Shown: piece after piece, positions 1 through 8,762 of the stretch
How the letters are laid out: each line of letters begins with the position of its first letter
Position numbering within the stretch: the stretch's first letter is position 1
Assembly (NCBI RefSeq): GCF_947492965.1
Contig: NZ_CANLOZ010000010.1
Span: 1-64,000 of the forward strand
DNA: 64,000 bases
Direction: 5' to 3'
DNA from: an uncultured Aquimarina sp.
Lineage (GTDB): Bacteria > Bacteroidota > Bacteroidia > Flavobacteriales > Flavobacteriaceae
The notes under the pieces: generated by a model
The model's input: the letters and a program-made list of their open reading frames with translations, nothing else
What the model was told of the DNA's origin: nothing
The model's database searches: none
Made by a program: the position numbers and the translations under genes

Positions 1-509
1 TCCACCAGCGTTTCCACCTGTTTGAGTAATCAGTGTATTGGCACCAGGCAGGAAGTCATCATTGTTTAGAATGTTTACCGTTCCTGTAGTTCCTTCTACC
101 ACGGTTAGATTATCATCCATGGTAGTTGGTACAAGTGGATTCGGATCAGTAGTATCAGGGTTTCCATCATTATCATCGTCGGTATCTGTTACATCTGGTG
201 TTCCATCATCATCTGTATCAGTTTGTACAGTTATATTCACTGTAGCCTGTTCACACACATCATCAGAAGTTGTCGTTGGGCTATCACCGTTTACATCATT
301 ACATACTGTATATACGACAGTTACTGTAGTTCCTTCTTCACCAGGAGCAGGTGTATATTCCATTGTTCCAGTTAGTGGATCGAAAGTTACTGTTCCACCA
401 GCGTTTCCACCTGTTTGAGTAATCAGTGTATTGGCACCAGGCAGGAAGTCATCATTGTTTAGAATGTTTACCGTTCCTGTAGTTCCTTCTACCACGGTTA
501 GATTATCAT
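1..509 (-). repeat. 393-bp coding tandem repeat in the surface protein
   Basis: Bases 1-116 are repeated exactly at 394-509, a period of 393 bp or 131 codons. The identical part encodes NLTVVEGTTGTVNILNND and the following residues. The intervening part encodes another Asp-rich and NITVQTDTDDDG stretch. Perfect identity over 116 bp points to recent duplication or gene conversion, and more copies probably lie left of the window. Confidence 0.9.
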
Positions 510-2331
510 TTTCTGTATTAGCGCCTAATGGATTCGGGTCTGTAGTATCTGGATTTCCGTCATTATCATCATCCGTATCACAAGCATCGGCTATATTATC
601 AGAATCATTATCAGGTCCATTATTTACATAATCAGTATCTGGGGTTGTATATCCATCTGCTCCTCCAGTTACTAAACCTGTAGAACTAAATCCTGTACCT
701 TCTAATTCTCCTGGTCTAGTACCACTTGGAGTAAAACCAGCCTCTATTACATCATTACAATTATCTCCATCCGCATCAATATCTAAATGATTAGCAATAC
801 CGTCTCCATCAATATCATAAATATCAGGTATTCCATTATTATTGGCATCGGTATAATTTGTGGTTGAACCGTCACCTCCATTTCCATTGTCAATGGTATC
901 TGCAAAATTAATAACACCATCACCATCTTCATCACCGAAAGGGTCATTACCTAGATGCTCAACGGTATCCAAAATACCATCATTATCATCATCATCATCA
1001 TCAATATCTAAAGTACCATCCCCATCTGAATCTAGTGTGTCTCTAAAATCAACATCTCCTCCTGAAAATACATTACCATCCGCATCTGGTAAAGAAGAAG
1101 GTGTATTTATTGTACCATTCGCATCAGAATAATCTCCTGAAGTATCAATGACGTTATCTAATCCGTCTCTATCTGTGTCAATTCCTGTTAGTGTTATCCC
1201 AGCTTCAAAAGTATCACTGAAACCATCGTTATCACTATCATTATCTAAATAATCTGGCACGGTATCGGATAATGCTAATGTACTATCACTATTTTCAAGA
1301 GTTGTAAAACCGCCTCCATAGTTATCCGGTACACCATTTCCATCTACTGTGTTACTTGGTGCAATATATCCAGTAGTAGATTGGGCTTCTACATTATCGG
1401 GAATACCATCATTATCACTATCTAAATCTAAATGGTTCGGAATACTATCGCCATCAGTATCATATACATCTGGAATTCCATCACTATTGACATCTGTATA
1501 ATTTGTTGTTGATCCATCTCCTGCTGGAATGCCAGGTTGTCCCGCATTATCTTCAACATCTTGAAAATTTGGTAACCCATCTCCATCTGCATCTCCATCT
1601 GGACTATTTCCGTTAGCTTCGTCTACATCTAAGATACCATCGTTATCATCATCATCATCCAGAGAATCATCAAAGGAATCACCGTCTGTGTCCGCAGGGC
1701 AAATATCATATATAAAAGGAGGAGATAGAGTGAATTCAGAAAAATTAAAATCAATATTTTTAACAAAACCACTATTTCCTGTTAATAGAAGATTAAATAT
1801 TCCAGTATCCTTAATTTCAAACATCACTGATCCAGCAGATCCATTTATTGTACCAGATGCTAATATGCCTGATGGTGTTGGAGTAATATTAACATCAGGG
1901 TCTCCTGTTACAAACCTAAAATTTGAATCACAAGTATATTCTACAGCTTCATTATTAGGCCCATCCAGATCATTAAAGGTTAACCTATAATCGTCTTGCA
2001 CTGTATTTAAAGAACTATCTAAAAATTCAAATGTTGTGACAGCACTACCAGTGGTATTATTGGACCATCTTATATTATCTGGAGCCAAAAATGACCAGCT
2101 TCCAGCAGCACCACTAACACGGGTTGTTCTAACAAAAGCGATAGCTGGATTATCAGTAGAATTAGCAGAAAAAAGGACTACATCTGTTCCTGCACCACTA
2201 GAAATACCTGTTACAGAAACTCCACTAAAGTTTTGAGACCATCCTTTGATGGAAAACAGGAGTAGAACCAAAATAAGTTTAAAAATAGATAAGCAAATGT
2301 TTTTTTGGGGGAAGGAGTAGTTTTTTTCCAT
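1..2331 (-). CDS. Large secreted Asp-rich repeat protein (partial, N-terminal 777 residues)
   Basis: An open frame of 777 codons starts with ATG at 2331 and runs off the left edge, so only the N-terminal part is present. Residues 1-33 form a signal peptide (hydrophobic stretch LILVLLLFSIKGWSQ). Residues ~34-215 are a globular domain I do not recognise. After that come many short Asp-rich motifs of the DxDxDG type (for example DSDNDGIPD, DDDDDNDGIL), typical of thrombospondin type 3 calcium-binding repeats, and then larger ~131-residue modules with VVEGTTGTVNILNND. The family is usually a cell-surface adhesin or gliding-related protein exported by type IX secretion. The sorting domain would lie outside the window. 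Surface location is inferred. Confidence 0.85.
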   Translation of the reverse strand, partial: MEKNYSFPQKNICLSIFKLILVLLLFSIKGWSQNFSGVSVTGISSGAGTDVVLFSANSTDNPAIAFVRTTRVSGAAGSWSFLAPDNIRWSNNTTGSAVTTFEFLDSSLNTVQDDYRLTFNDLDGPNNEAVEYTCDSNFRFVTGDPDVNITPTPSGILASGTINGSAGSVMFEIKDTGIFNLLLTGNSGFVKNIDFNFSEFTLSPPFIYDICPADTDGDSFDDSLDDDDDNDGILDVDEANGNSPDGDADGDGLPNFQDVEDNAGQPGIPAGDGSTTNYTDVNSDGIPDVYDTDGDSIPNHLDLDSDNDGIPDNVEAQSTTGYIAPSNTVDGNGVPDNYGGGFTTLENSDSTLALSDTVPDYLDNDSDNDGFSDTFEAGITLTGIDTDRDGLDNVIDTSGDYSDANGTINTPSSLPDADGNVFSGGDVDFRDTLDSDGDGTLDIDDDDDDNDGILDTVEHLGNDPFGDEDGDGVINFADTIDNGNGGDGSTTNYTDANNNGIPDIYDIDGDGIANHLDIDADGDNCNDVIEAGFTPSGTRPGELEGTGFSSTGLVTGGADGYTTPDTDYVNNGPDNDSDNIADACDTDDDNDGNPDTTDPNPLGANTENDNLTVVEGTTGTVNILNNDDFLPGANTLITQTGGNAGGTVTFDPLTGTMEYTPAPGEEGTTVTVVYTVCNDVNGDSPTTTSDDVCEQATVNITVQTDTDDDGTPDVTDTDDDNDGNPDTTDPNPLVPTTMDDNLTVVEGTTGTVNILNNDDFLPGANTLITQTGGNAGG

Positions 2332-2689
2332 ATTTTACATTTTAATAGTTTTATAGTGTAATCTATTCAACTCTATAATTAACGAATCTAAATTTTTTAT
2401 AAATTTTTAAGAATTTAGAAATGTGAATATAAAAAAGAATATCGATAAAAAGCAATTATCTTCGATAAAACACGTTAATTACTGTTAAAACGTAAAAAAA
2501 AGACTGTTTTGACATTTTTTAATAATTAAAAAAGGTATACATATAAATGTACAAAAGTTATTAGCTAGTGATGCTCGTTTCTTACAATAAATGACGTGTT
2601 TACATCATTATAAATTAGGATAAAAAGTTTAGAATCTAGTTTTATCTAAAAAAGTCAAATAAAGGAAAATAAGATTATATAAAAGGAAA
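2332..2689. other. AT-rich chromosomal intergenic region
   Basis: About 360 bp between the start of the surface-protein gene and the island's left attachment site. It is very AT-rich with no open frame I can support. It should contain the promoter of the leftward surface-protein gene, but I cannot pick one convincing box. Confidence 0.5.
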
Positions 2690-2707
2690 CTATTTCCCAA
2701 TACAATA
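2690..2707 (-). other. attL: duplicated mnmE 3' end
   Basis: Read on the minus strand, this sequence encodes Y-C-I-G-K-stop, the conserved end of MnmE (F-C-I-G-K-stop at the intact gene). No other mnmE sequence is found here, as expected for the distal half of a split attachment site. The shared block with attR is TTCCCRATACA (2694-2704 and 40166-40176). Confidence 0.8.
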
Positions 2708-2740
2708 TTTAACTATCCTTATGTCTATTGACGTTAAGGC

Positions 2741-2755
2741 ATTTGGGCAACAAAT
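2741..2755. other. Putative left recombinase arm site
   Basis: ATTTGGGCAACAAAT is repeated exactly at 40022-40036 near the other island end, in the same orientation. Its location ~35 bp inside attL fits an arm-type binding site for the tyrosine recombinase. Function is inferred. Confidence 0.5.
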
Positions 2756-2826
2756 AGGGTACAAAAAATACATAAAAAGAATAAATAAAGAGTAAACATC
2801 AATAAATTGAGCTACTAATATAGCAC

Positions 2827-2854
2827 AAAAAAAACCGCTCGATTAGAGCGGTTT
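2827..2854 (-). terminator. Rho-independent terminator
   Basis: A perfect 9-bp stem (AAACCGCTC 2832-2840 / GAGCGGTTT 2846-2854, loop GATTA) is followed on the minus strand by a run of Ts. It lies 20 bp after the stop of the DUF6266 gene and marks the left transcriptional end of the island. Confidence 0.9.
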
Positions 2855-2874
2855 CCAAATAAAAACACCAAGCA

Positions 2875-3516
2875 TTAATTAGCTGTACCAGAGCCTAAAT
2901 AAATACTGTTTGATACTTGACTACCATCAGCAGTAATAAACGCCATAAATAGCTCTACCGTATCTCCTGCATAAGTTGTTGGGATTGAAACAATTTGAGA
3001 ACCTACTGTTCTGTCTGCTCCATCAAGTAAAGAAATAGATTCCTTTTTTGAGGGATTGTAAACCAACAACATCGCTTTATCAGTTGCATTTGCGTTACCT
3101 TCGGCAGAGTTATCATCCCACCCAAAAGTTACTTCTCCAGCAGTTGCTAAATCAGTCGTCGGGTTTAACGCACCAGATAAACCCCCGCGACTTACTAAAG
3201 CGTTTGGATAGTCAACAACAAAGTTAGGTTCTGTACCTGTAATCGCATTATTCAACACATACGACATTGCAGCATTAAATTCTGTTTTCTTAACTGCTAA
3301 TCCTTTATACCCTAACTTAATAAAAGGCTTTACAGCCTGTAAAAATTCTAAAGTGGCAGTAAACTTTGTTCTTTGGTTTACTTGACCAACAGTTCTTGGA
3401 TTGGCTACACTTGAGGGTTTAATTCTAATGTAATCAATTCCTTTCCAGCTTCCACCGATAACGTTTCCAACCTTACCTGAAAGCCCTCCTAAAATACCTT
3501 GGGAAATTTTACCCAT
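2875..3516 (-). CDS. DUF6266 family protein
   Basis: 213 residues beginning MGKISQGILGGLSGKVGNV, the hallmark N-terminus of the DUF6266 family. That family is common in Bacteroidota, often beside integrative elements, and has no established function. There is no signal peptide or membrane segment. The middle and C-terminal parts look beta-rich (VTFGWDDNSAEG, AMLLVYNPSKKESI), perhaps one or two Ig-like folds. It is the last gene before the left island end and is followed by a strong terminator. It may be cargo or an element-maintenance protein; nothing here decides. Confidence 0.8.
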   Translation of the reverse strand: MGKISQGILGGLSGKVGNVIGGSWKGIDYIRIKPSSVANPRTVGQVNQRTKFTATLEFLQAVKPFIKLGYKGLAVKKTEFNAAMSYVLNNAITGTEPNFVVDYPNALVSRGGLSGALNPTTDLATAGEVTFGWDDNSAEGNANATDKAMLLVYNPSKKESISLLDGADRTVGSQIVSIPTTYAGDTVELFMAFITADGSQVSNSIYLGSGTAN

Positions 3517-3641
3517 AACATAAATAATTTAAATGAAACTTATTTTTCTTCGGACTTGATACGGACTTAACACGAAGTTGTACCTTCCGACTGAATATAT
3601 GGCAAGTTTTATGCTATTCGTTAGATATGGATTTTGTTGCT

Positions 3642-4082
3642 TTAGATTGCTTCTTTTTGCATTTTAGAAAATAAACTTTGAATGTATGATACTTTCAAAT
3701 CTGCCATTTTTGAAATGACTTTTTGAAGTTCGGCTTCTTTTTTACTAATCGCTGACACTATATTAATATGCTTTTGCAATTGAAATTCATTATTTATTAA
3801 TGATATAAAACTATTTTTTAGAGTATTTCTGCAATCATCTATTGAAATAAACGGAATTACACTTCCTTTTAAATGGTAAGCGTAAAAACCGCCTATTTGT
3901 AACATCATAGATAAGTGAAAAAGTGTGTGTTTTACCTCTTCTGTTGTAGTAGTGACAACGAAACAGTTAGCACAGGATTTTAAGAGTGTTTTTCCGCTGT
4001 TTAGCCCTTTGTTTAGTATAAAAAAATGAGGGTTTGAGTAAGCTTTTCCGACTTGGTGTGTTTTTAGTTCAAAAGTTGACAT
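3642..4082 (-). CDS. Small element-associated protein, resembles DUF6943
   Basis: 146 residues, soluble, unknown function. The N-terminal part contains KTHQVGKAYSNPHFFILNKG and a C-A-N-C-F motif at ~37-41, and the centre has KGSVIPFISIDDCR. This pattern recalls the DUF6943 proteins of flavobacterial mobile elements; I am going from memory of the family and cannot confirm it. The C-terminal ~50 residues are predicted helical. It is separated by ~125 bp from DUF6266 and preceded by the ~1-kb non-coding region, so it probably has its own promoter. Confidence 0.6.
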   Translation of the reverse strand: MSTFELKTHQVGKAYSNPHFFILNKGLNSGKTLLKSCANCFVVTTTTEEVKHTLFHLSMMLQIGGFYAYHLKGSVIPFISIDDCRNTLKNSFISLINNEFQLQKHINIVSAISKKEAELQKVISKMADLKVSYIQSLFSKMQKEAI

Positions 4083-4231
4083 AGCTATCCAATTTAAAAT
4101 TGCTTCGCTACGCTTCGCGCCATTTTTTTTTTGAAAAGAAAAAAGATAGCCATAGTTGTTGTGGCGTGGGTTAGGCTGTCAAGGTTTTTGGATAAAAGTT
4201 TTTTTATTGAATGACTAAATCAAAAGAAAAA

Positions 4232-4261
4232 GGGTTTTGAAAAAAGTTTTATTCAAAACCC
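4232..4261. repeat. Perfect 10-bp hairpin
   Basis: GGGTTTTGAA (4232-4241) and TTCAAAACCC (4252-4261) form a perfect stem with a 10-base AT-rich loop. There is no T-run typical of a terminator immediately after it on either strand, so its role is open. Confidence 0.7.
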
Positions 4262-4827
4262 GTAGGGCTTGACCTTTATAGCCTTGTGCGGTTGGCAGAG
4301 GTAGCCACATATATTTGCCATCTTTTTTATTTTAAATTTTCAAATTAGTTAAACTTGATTGAAAATGCCTTTAACTTTTCTGGGGAATTAACACTTAAAA
4401 AAATAGGTTTTAGTACCGTACTGAGCGTTGGGTGAAGCGTTTGTATGGGTAGCATTTTAAATAGTTGTTTGATAAAACAGCATTTAAACAAGCTACTTAT
4501 ACAGGACTTTTAGACAATAGCTTTTTGTTTTTTTGAGGCACGAGAAAAAGCAATATGCTATGGCGTAGCACTACACTTTATAAACCTATTTTTTTATAAC
4601 CGCTGACTTGGGTTGTGGGGAAAAGTGGACTTTAATATTTGTTAACGAAATGAAACAAACAAAGACTTGAGGTAAGGAATACTTGGACTTAACGATGGTT
4701 TTGTGCAGCTTGAATGAGATAACGAATATTATTATCAATTAACAGAAACCTTAAAATGTTTAAATGTTTAATGTTAGTTCAAAATGTGGTTAAATGTTCG
4801 GAATTGCGCGTTGGAATTGCGGATATT

Positions 4828-4920
4828 TTACATAATACCAGTTATAGCTACGAAAATATAAGAATGCTGCGATAGCAAACCCTTGAAAGGATTTTTGCTA
4901 CTATAACTTGTATTATGTAA
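4828..4920. repeat. Nested inverted repeat, cloverleaf-like
   Basis: The outer arms TTACATAATACCAGTTATAG (4828-4847) and its near-perfect complement (4901-4920) match at 19 of 20 positions. Inside is a second stem, TAGCAAA (4873-4879) with TTTGCTA (4894-4900), topped by CCTT-GA-AAGG (4881-4890). Its size and nesting suit a structured RNA, an oriT-like site or a small palindromic repeat. Confidence 0.75.
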
Positions 4921-5124
4921 CATAGCTTGGGTGAGTTTAGGGTTTTATGATATAATAATAACAGAATAGCTTATTGCAGTTTGGTTTGATTTTATGAAAA
5001 CCAAAGCTGTAATATGCTATTACCTTAAAGACAAAAAAACGCTAAACTTGTTAGGTGAGCGGAACAACACAAAAGACAGAGGATTTTGAGGTACGAAAAA
5101 ACTGGGTTTTGGGTTGTGGGGAAT

Positions 5125-5153
5125 AAAAAAGAGCCTTCCGAAAAAGACTCTTT
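5125..5153 (-). terminator. Terminator of the metal-resistance region
   Basis: On the minus strand AAAGAG and CTCTTT arms pair around a short loop and are followed by a T-run. It lies just after the stop codon of the HMA lipoprotein, the last gene of the leftward metal region. Confidence 0.75.
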
Positions 5154-5162
5154 CATTATTGC

Positions 5163-5657
5163 TTAATGGTCGTGATTTGAATGGTCATCACTTTCTTCTT
5201 CACCAGATTGATTCATCATCATTTCGTGGTCGTATTTACAACAACCTGGTAAACCATCATATGCTTCTTCATCACCTGCTACTTTTTCGGTATCATATCC
5301 TGAAGCTGCGATTGCTTTATGGATTGCCATTGCATCGGTTTTTGTATCATCAAAAGACACATCAATCTTCTTTTTATCGACATCCCAATTAGCACTTGTA
5401 ACACCTTCAACACCGTTAGCTGCTTTTTCGATAGTGTTTTTACACATTCCGCAATTTCCTCTTACACCAAAAGACAGGTCTGTCATTGCCATATCTTTTG
5501 ACATTTCAGTAGTTGTGGTTTCTGTTTCTTTTTTGGTTTCGTTTTTACAACTTGTTAAACCTAATGCTGCTATTACAGCTACACTTAAAATTACTTTTTT
5601 ACTCACGTCGATTACATTTTTGTTTTTGTGTTCGTGATTTTTCTTTGAAAAATTCAT
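5163..5657 (-). CDS. Periplasmic HMA-domain metal-binding lipoprotein
   Basis: 164 residues. A signal peptide ends in lipobox LTSC, so it is a predicted lipoprotein. Residues ~60-127 form a heavy-metal-associated domain with the ligand motif GNCGMC (usual form GMxCxxC), and the tail is rich in His, Met, Glu and Asp (HDH end). It probably binds Cu+ or a similar soft metal in the envelope and passes it to the pumps encoded just upstream. The ATG at 5657 gives a long charged leader; a GTG at 5606 (VSKKVILSVAV) would give a more ordinary signal peptide. It is the last gene of the metal region, 32 bp after the CusB gene. Confidence 0.88.
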   Translation of the reverse strand: MNFSKKNHEHKNKNVIDVSKKVILSVAVIAALGLTSCKNETKKETETTTTEMSKDMAMTDLSFGVRGNCGMCKNTIEKAANGVEGVTSANWDVDKKKIDVSFDDTKTDAMAIHKAIAASGYDTEKVAGDEEAYDGLPGCCKYDHEMMMNQSGEEESDDHSNHDH

Positions 5658-5689
5658 TGTTTAAAATTTAATTGTTATTACTTGATTTA

Positions 5690-7468
5690 TTATTCTATTA
5701 CTTGTTTTACTTCACCACAGGTTAGCATTGCTTCGCCAAAGTATGGATTGATTACTTTTTCTTCTTTGCTTAACCAATAAGCACCATTATTGTTATCTGC
5801 CATTGGACAAAATTCTACATAGACCTTTTCATTGATACCAAATAGTTGTACAGCATTGATTAGATGTGATGATAAATGTTTAAAATGGTCTCTTTGTGAT
5901 TTTATATCGGACGTTTCAGAAATTGAAGTTGCAGAAGATTTTATTTCGCCTTCTAATGACATCCAATGGTTATGCGCCTTATTATCTGACAACAATTTCA
6001 TATCTACTTTGTTCAATTTATTTAATAAAGTTGTTGCGTTTGCTGAAGTACTTATTGAATCTTCTTTTACTAAAGCATCTTTTAAATTGATATACGCATT
6101 GTAAACACTATTTAACTGTTGTTGAAATTTCTCTGATACTTCCAAACGCTCATTCATATTAGTGTGGTCACTTTCTTTGTTAGATGCATTGTTATCCATA
6201 CCTAAATGACCTTCGTGTCCAGTCATTACTTTACCACCATCTTTATTCATCATAGACTTTTTGCCTTGTAATTGTGCTGCTGCATCAACCGTAAATGTTC
6301 CGTTAGTCACTATTTCATTTCCAACAAATAAACCTTCTACAACTTCATATTCATTACCAATTTGATTGCCTAATTTAATTTCACGCATTTCAAAAATAGG
6401 TTGGTCTGGATTTGTTTTAAGGTACACCACAGAACGTTCACCTGTCCATAATACAGAAGATGCAGGAATTGATATTACTTCATCATTTTTAGCTGTACTG
6501 CCTTCAATATTTGCGGTTACAAACATTCCTGGTTTAAATACATCGTCCTTATTGCTTAAAACAACACGTAAGGTTACAGTTCTTGTTTTCGTGTTTAAAA
6601 CTGGGTCAATGAAATCAACTTTACCTTTAAACTCTTTATTAGGATAAGCATTGGTTGTTATCATCACTTCCTGTCCTTTTTTAAAGCGGTCAATCTGATT
6701 TTCATACACATCAAAGTTTCCCCAAACTGTGTTGAGATTGGCAATTTTTAATAAGGGTTGTCCTTGTTTGATGTAATCGCCTTGCTCTACCAATTTTTCT
6801 GTAACAGTACCCGAAACGGTTGCATAAACAGGAAAGTTTTCTTTTACTTTTCCTGTTTCTTCAATCTGGTTGATTTGATTTTCAGAGAGTTTCCATAATT
6901 TCAATTTATTACGGACTGCTTTGTATAAAGCAGGTTGAGATTCTTTTAAAGAAGCTGCTGTGATTAATTCTTGTTGTGCTGCATAGAGTTCTGGCGAATA
7001 AATGGTTGCCAATAATTGACCTTTACGAACTTCTTCGCCTGTAAAACTCACATTCAAACGTTCAATTCTTCCAGCGAAATAACTTACCTGTACTGCATTG
7101 GCTTCTTCGTTTTCGGCAATTTTTCCTGAAAGTTTTATGATTCCATTTTCTACTAAACCATTACCAACCACCGTGGTTTGAATGTTTGCTAAAGCCATAG
7201 CATTAGTGGTTAATTTAAACTGATCTGCTGTTAAACCATCTGCTCCACTTTCGGCAGGAATTAAGTCCATCCCACAAATAGGACAATCGCCTGGTTCAGG
7301 CTGCATAATTTGTGGATGCATAGAGCAAGTCCACATTTGATTGGTTTGTTCAACTTCATTGTGATTATGGTCTGCTTCTTCTTTTGATGAACCACCGAAA
7401 AGCAACCAACCCAATAATAGACCAACTGCTAATAATCCTAAATAGATTAATATTTTATTTGTTTTCAT
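5690..7468 (-). CDS. cusB: CusB-type RND periplasmic adaptor with HMBD and DUF3347 domains
   Basis: 592 residues. It has an N-terminal anchor (~6-25), a His-rich linker, then a heavy-metal-binding domain at ~46-71 (WTCSMHPQI...CPICGMDLIP). The membrane-fusion core has lipoyl/barrel-sandwich and beta-barrel segments (~95-410). The C-terminus (~437-592) is a DUF3347 domain (FCPMADNNNGAYWLS, LTCGEV). The adaptor links an inner-membrane RND pump to a TolC channel. Its likely partner is the CusA-type pump at 15963-19670, since the other RND has its own adaptor. E. coli CusB is ~400 residues; the extra length is the added HMBD and DUF3347. The start overlaps the upstream DUF305 gene by 14 bp. Confidence 0.92.
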   Translation of the reverse strand: MKTNKILIYLGLLAVGLLLGWLLFGGSSKEEADHNHNEVEQTNQMWTCSMHPQIMQPEPGDCPICGMDLIPAESGADGLTADQFKLTTNAMALANIQTTVVGNGLVENGIIKLSGKIAENEEANAVQVSYFAGRIERLNVSFTGEEVRKGQLLATIYSPELYAAQQELITAASLKESQPALYKAVRNKLKLWKLSENQINQIEETGKVKENFPVYATVSGTVTEKLVEQGDYIKQGQPLLKIANLNTVWGNFDVYENQIDRFKKGQEVMITTNAYPNKEFKGKVDFIDPVLNTKTRTVTLRVVLSNKDDVFKPGMFVTANIEGSTAKNDEVISIPASSVLWTGERSVVYLKTNPDQPIFEMREIKLGNQIGNEYEVVEGLFVGNEIVTNGTFTVDAAAQLQGKKSMMNKDGGKVMTGHEGHLGMDNNASNKESDHTNMNERLEVSEKFQQQLNSVYNAYINLKDALVKEDSISTSANATTLLNKLNKVDMKLLSDNKAHNHWMSLEGEIKSSATSISETSDIKSQRDHFKHLSSHLINAVQLFGINEKVYVEFCPMADNNNGAYWLSKEEKVINPYFGEAMLTCGEVKQVIE

Positions 7469-7940
7469 TTTCTAATCGTTTTATCATTGCTTTCATTTCT
7501 TCTATTTCCTTGCGTTGTGCTTCAATAATATCTTCTGCCAGTTTTTTTACTTCTGGGTCTTTTATATCTGCTCTTTCACTTGTTAAAATAGCGATAGAAT
7601 GATGCGGTATCATTGCTTTCATCCAAAGGACATCACCAATTATTGGTGATTGTGCTCTTACTAACCCCAAAGCCCCTATAAACAGAATAAAACTACCTGC
7701 AAGAATTGCTATGTTTTTCTTTCTATCATTATACATTTTTCGCATAAAAAACCACATTATTACTGCCATTGTTGAAATCCCTAAACACGTCATATAGAAT
7801 CGTGTTAGACTAAACCATACGTGGTCTATGGAATAGGTGTTTAAATACATTGTGATGTACATTGCTACAAATGAGCAAGCCAACATTATAAAGAAGGTTT
7901 TGTAATTTCCTTTGTTTGAGTGTTCTTTTGAATTTTCCAT
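7455..7940 (-). CDS. DUF305 domain membrane protein
   Basis: 161 residues with three hydrophobic segments (~15-33, ~45-66, ~75-95), followed by a DUF305 ferritin-like helical segment with the signature MKAMIPHHSIAILTSERA and the charged helix EAQRKEIEEMKAMI. DUF305 proteins are frequent in copper and silver resistance loci and may bind copper through His/Met, but the biochemical role is not settled. It lies between the CDF-like transporter and CusB and is translationally coupled to the latter by a 14-bp overlap. Confidence 0.88.
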   Translation of the reverse strand: MENSKEHSNKGNYKTFFIMLACSFVAMYITMYLNTYSIDHVWFSLTRFYMTCLGISTMAVIMWFFMRKMYNDRKKNIAILAGSFILFIGALGLVRAQSPIIGDVLWMKAMIPHHSIAILTSERADIKDPEVKKLAEDIIEAQRKEIEEMKAMIKRLENENK

Positions 7941-7966
7941 ATTTTTTTATTTTATAGTTAAACTTT

Positions 7967-8758
7967 TTACTTACTTAATTTTAATATCCTGAATGCACCT
8001 TGTATCACCAATCCAAATACAATGATTCCTATAATTAAATCTGGAATACCAGAATGCAGCCAATTGACTAAAACGCCTGCTGTAATTACGCCAAGATTTA
8101 TTATAATATCGTTAGAGGTAAAAATCATACTGGCACGCATATGTGCTTCTTGACTTTTAGATTTTTGTAAGAGGTACAAGCAAATGCCATTTGCAATCAA
8201 AGCAAATACTGAAACTATAATCATTGTTGAAAATACAGGTAAAGCTTCATAGCCTAAAAATCTACGTATTACCTCAACGATTCCGATAATTGCAAGTGTT
8301 ATCTGAAAATAGCCTGCATATTTTGCAATCCGTTTCTTTTTTAAAACTGTACCACCAACCGCTATTAAACTCAATCCGTAAACAAATGAATCTGCCAACA
8401 TATCTAAACTATCAGCAACTAATCCCATTGATTTTGAAATAAGTCCTGTACTCATTTCGATAATAAAAAATGCAAAATTGATGATTAGAACTGTCCACAA
8501 CAGTTTGGATTGACTCCTTGTAGATTCAGTAATAATTGTGTCTGTATCTTCTGAACTGATTAAACTTTCATTTAATTTTAATTCATTTAAGGCATTACCA
8601 ATTTCATTTACATTTGAATTATGATATAGTGTTAAGATTCTTTCTTCTAAATTAAAATCAAGTTGTTTGATACCATCTATATCAGATAGCTTCATCTTAA
8701 TTAGATTTTCTTCAGAAGGACAATCCATTTTTGATATTTTGAAAACTGTTTTCTGCAT
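7967..8758 (-). CDS. HMA-CDF cation transporter fusion, no C-terminal domain
   Basis: 263 residues. The N-terminal ~75 form an HMA-like domain with KMDCPSEE in place of the usual MxCxxC (one Cys only). Residues ~85-263 form about six membrane helices of the cation diffusion facilitator type (MGLVADSLDMLADSF in TM2, SNDIIINLGV in TM5). The usual C-terminal cytoplasmic CDF domain is absent. The family moves divalent metals by proton antiport; the first metal-site His of classical CDFs appears replaced by Ser, so specificity may differ. The stop lies 27 bp before the DUF305 start, and the copA stop is 4 bp upstream, so it is in the operon. Confidence 0.85.
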   Translation of the reverse strand: MQKTVFKISKMDCPSEENLIKMKLSDIDGIKQLDFNLEERILTLYHNSNVNEIGNALNELKLNESLISSEDTDTIITESTRSQSKLLWTVLIINFAFFIIEMSTGLISKSMGLVADSLDMLADSFVYGLSLIAVGGTVLKKKRIAKYAGYFQITLAIIGIVEVIRRFLGYEALPVFSTMIIVSVFALIANGICLYLLQKSKSQEAHMRASMIFTSNDIIINLGVITAGVLVNWLHSGIPDLIIGIIVFGLVIQGAFRILKLSK

Positions 8759-8762
8759 ATAA

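Larger units (their letters stand above)
4083..5124. other. Non-coding structured region at island left end
   Basis: About 1 kb with no gene that I can support on either strand. It holds a perfect 10-bp hairpin (4232-4261), a cloverleaf-like inverted repeat (4828-4920) and a 15-bp direct repeat TTGGGTTGTGGGGAA at 4608-4622 and 5109-5123. Long unread stretches with strong dyads are unusual in this otherwise packed island. An origin of transfer, a replication origin or a small RNA are the main possibilities; none is proven. Confidence 0.6.

Noticed and set aside
38-1132. Several Ser/Val-rich plus-strand open frames
   Set aside because: They are antisense shadows of the Asp-rich repeats of the minus-strand surface protein.
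4608-5123. 15-bp direct repeats as an insertion-sequence boundary
   Set aside because: No transposase or terminal inverted repeat between them.
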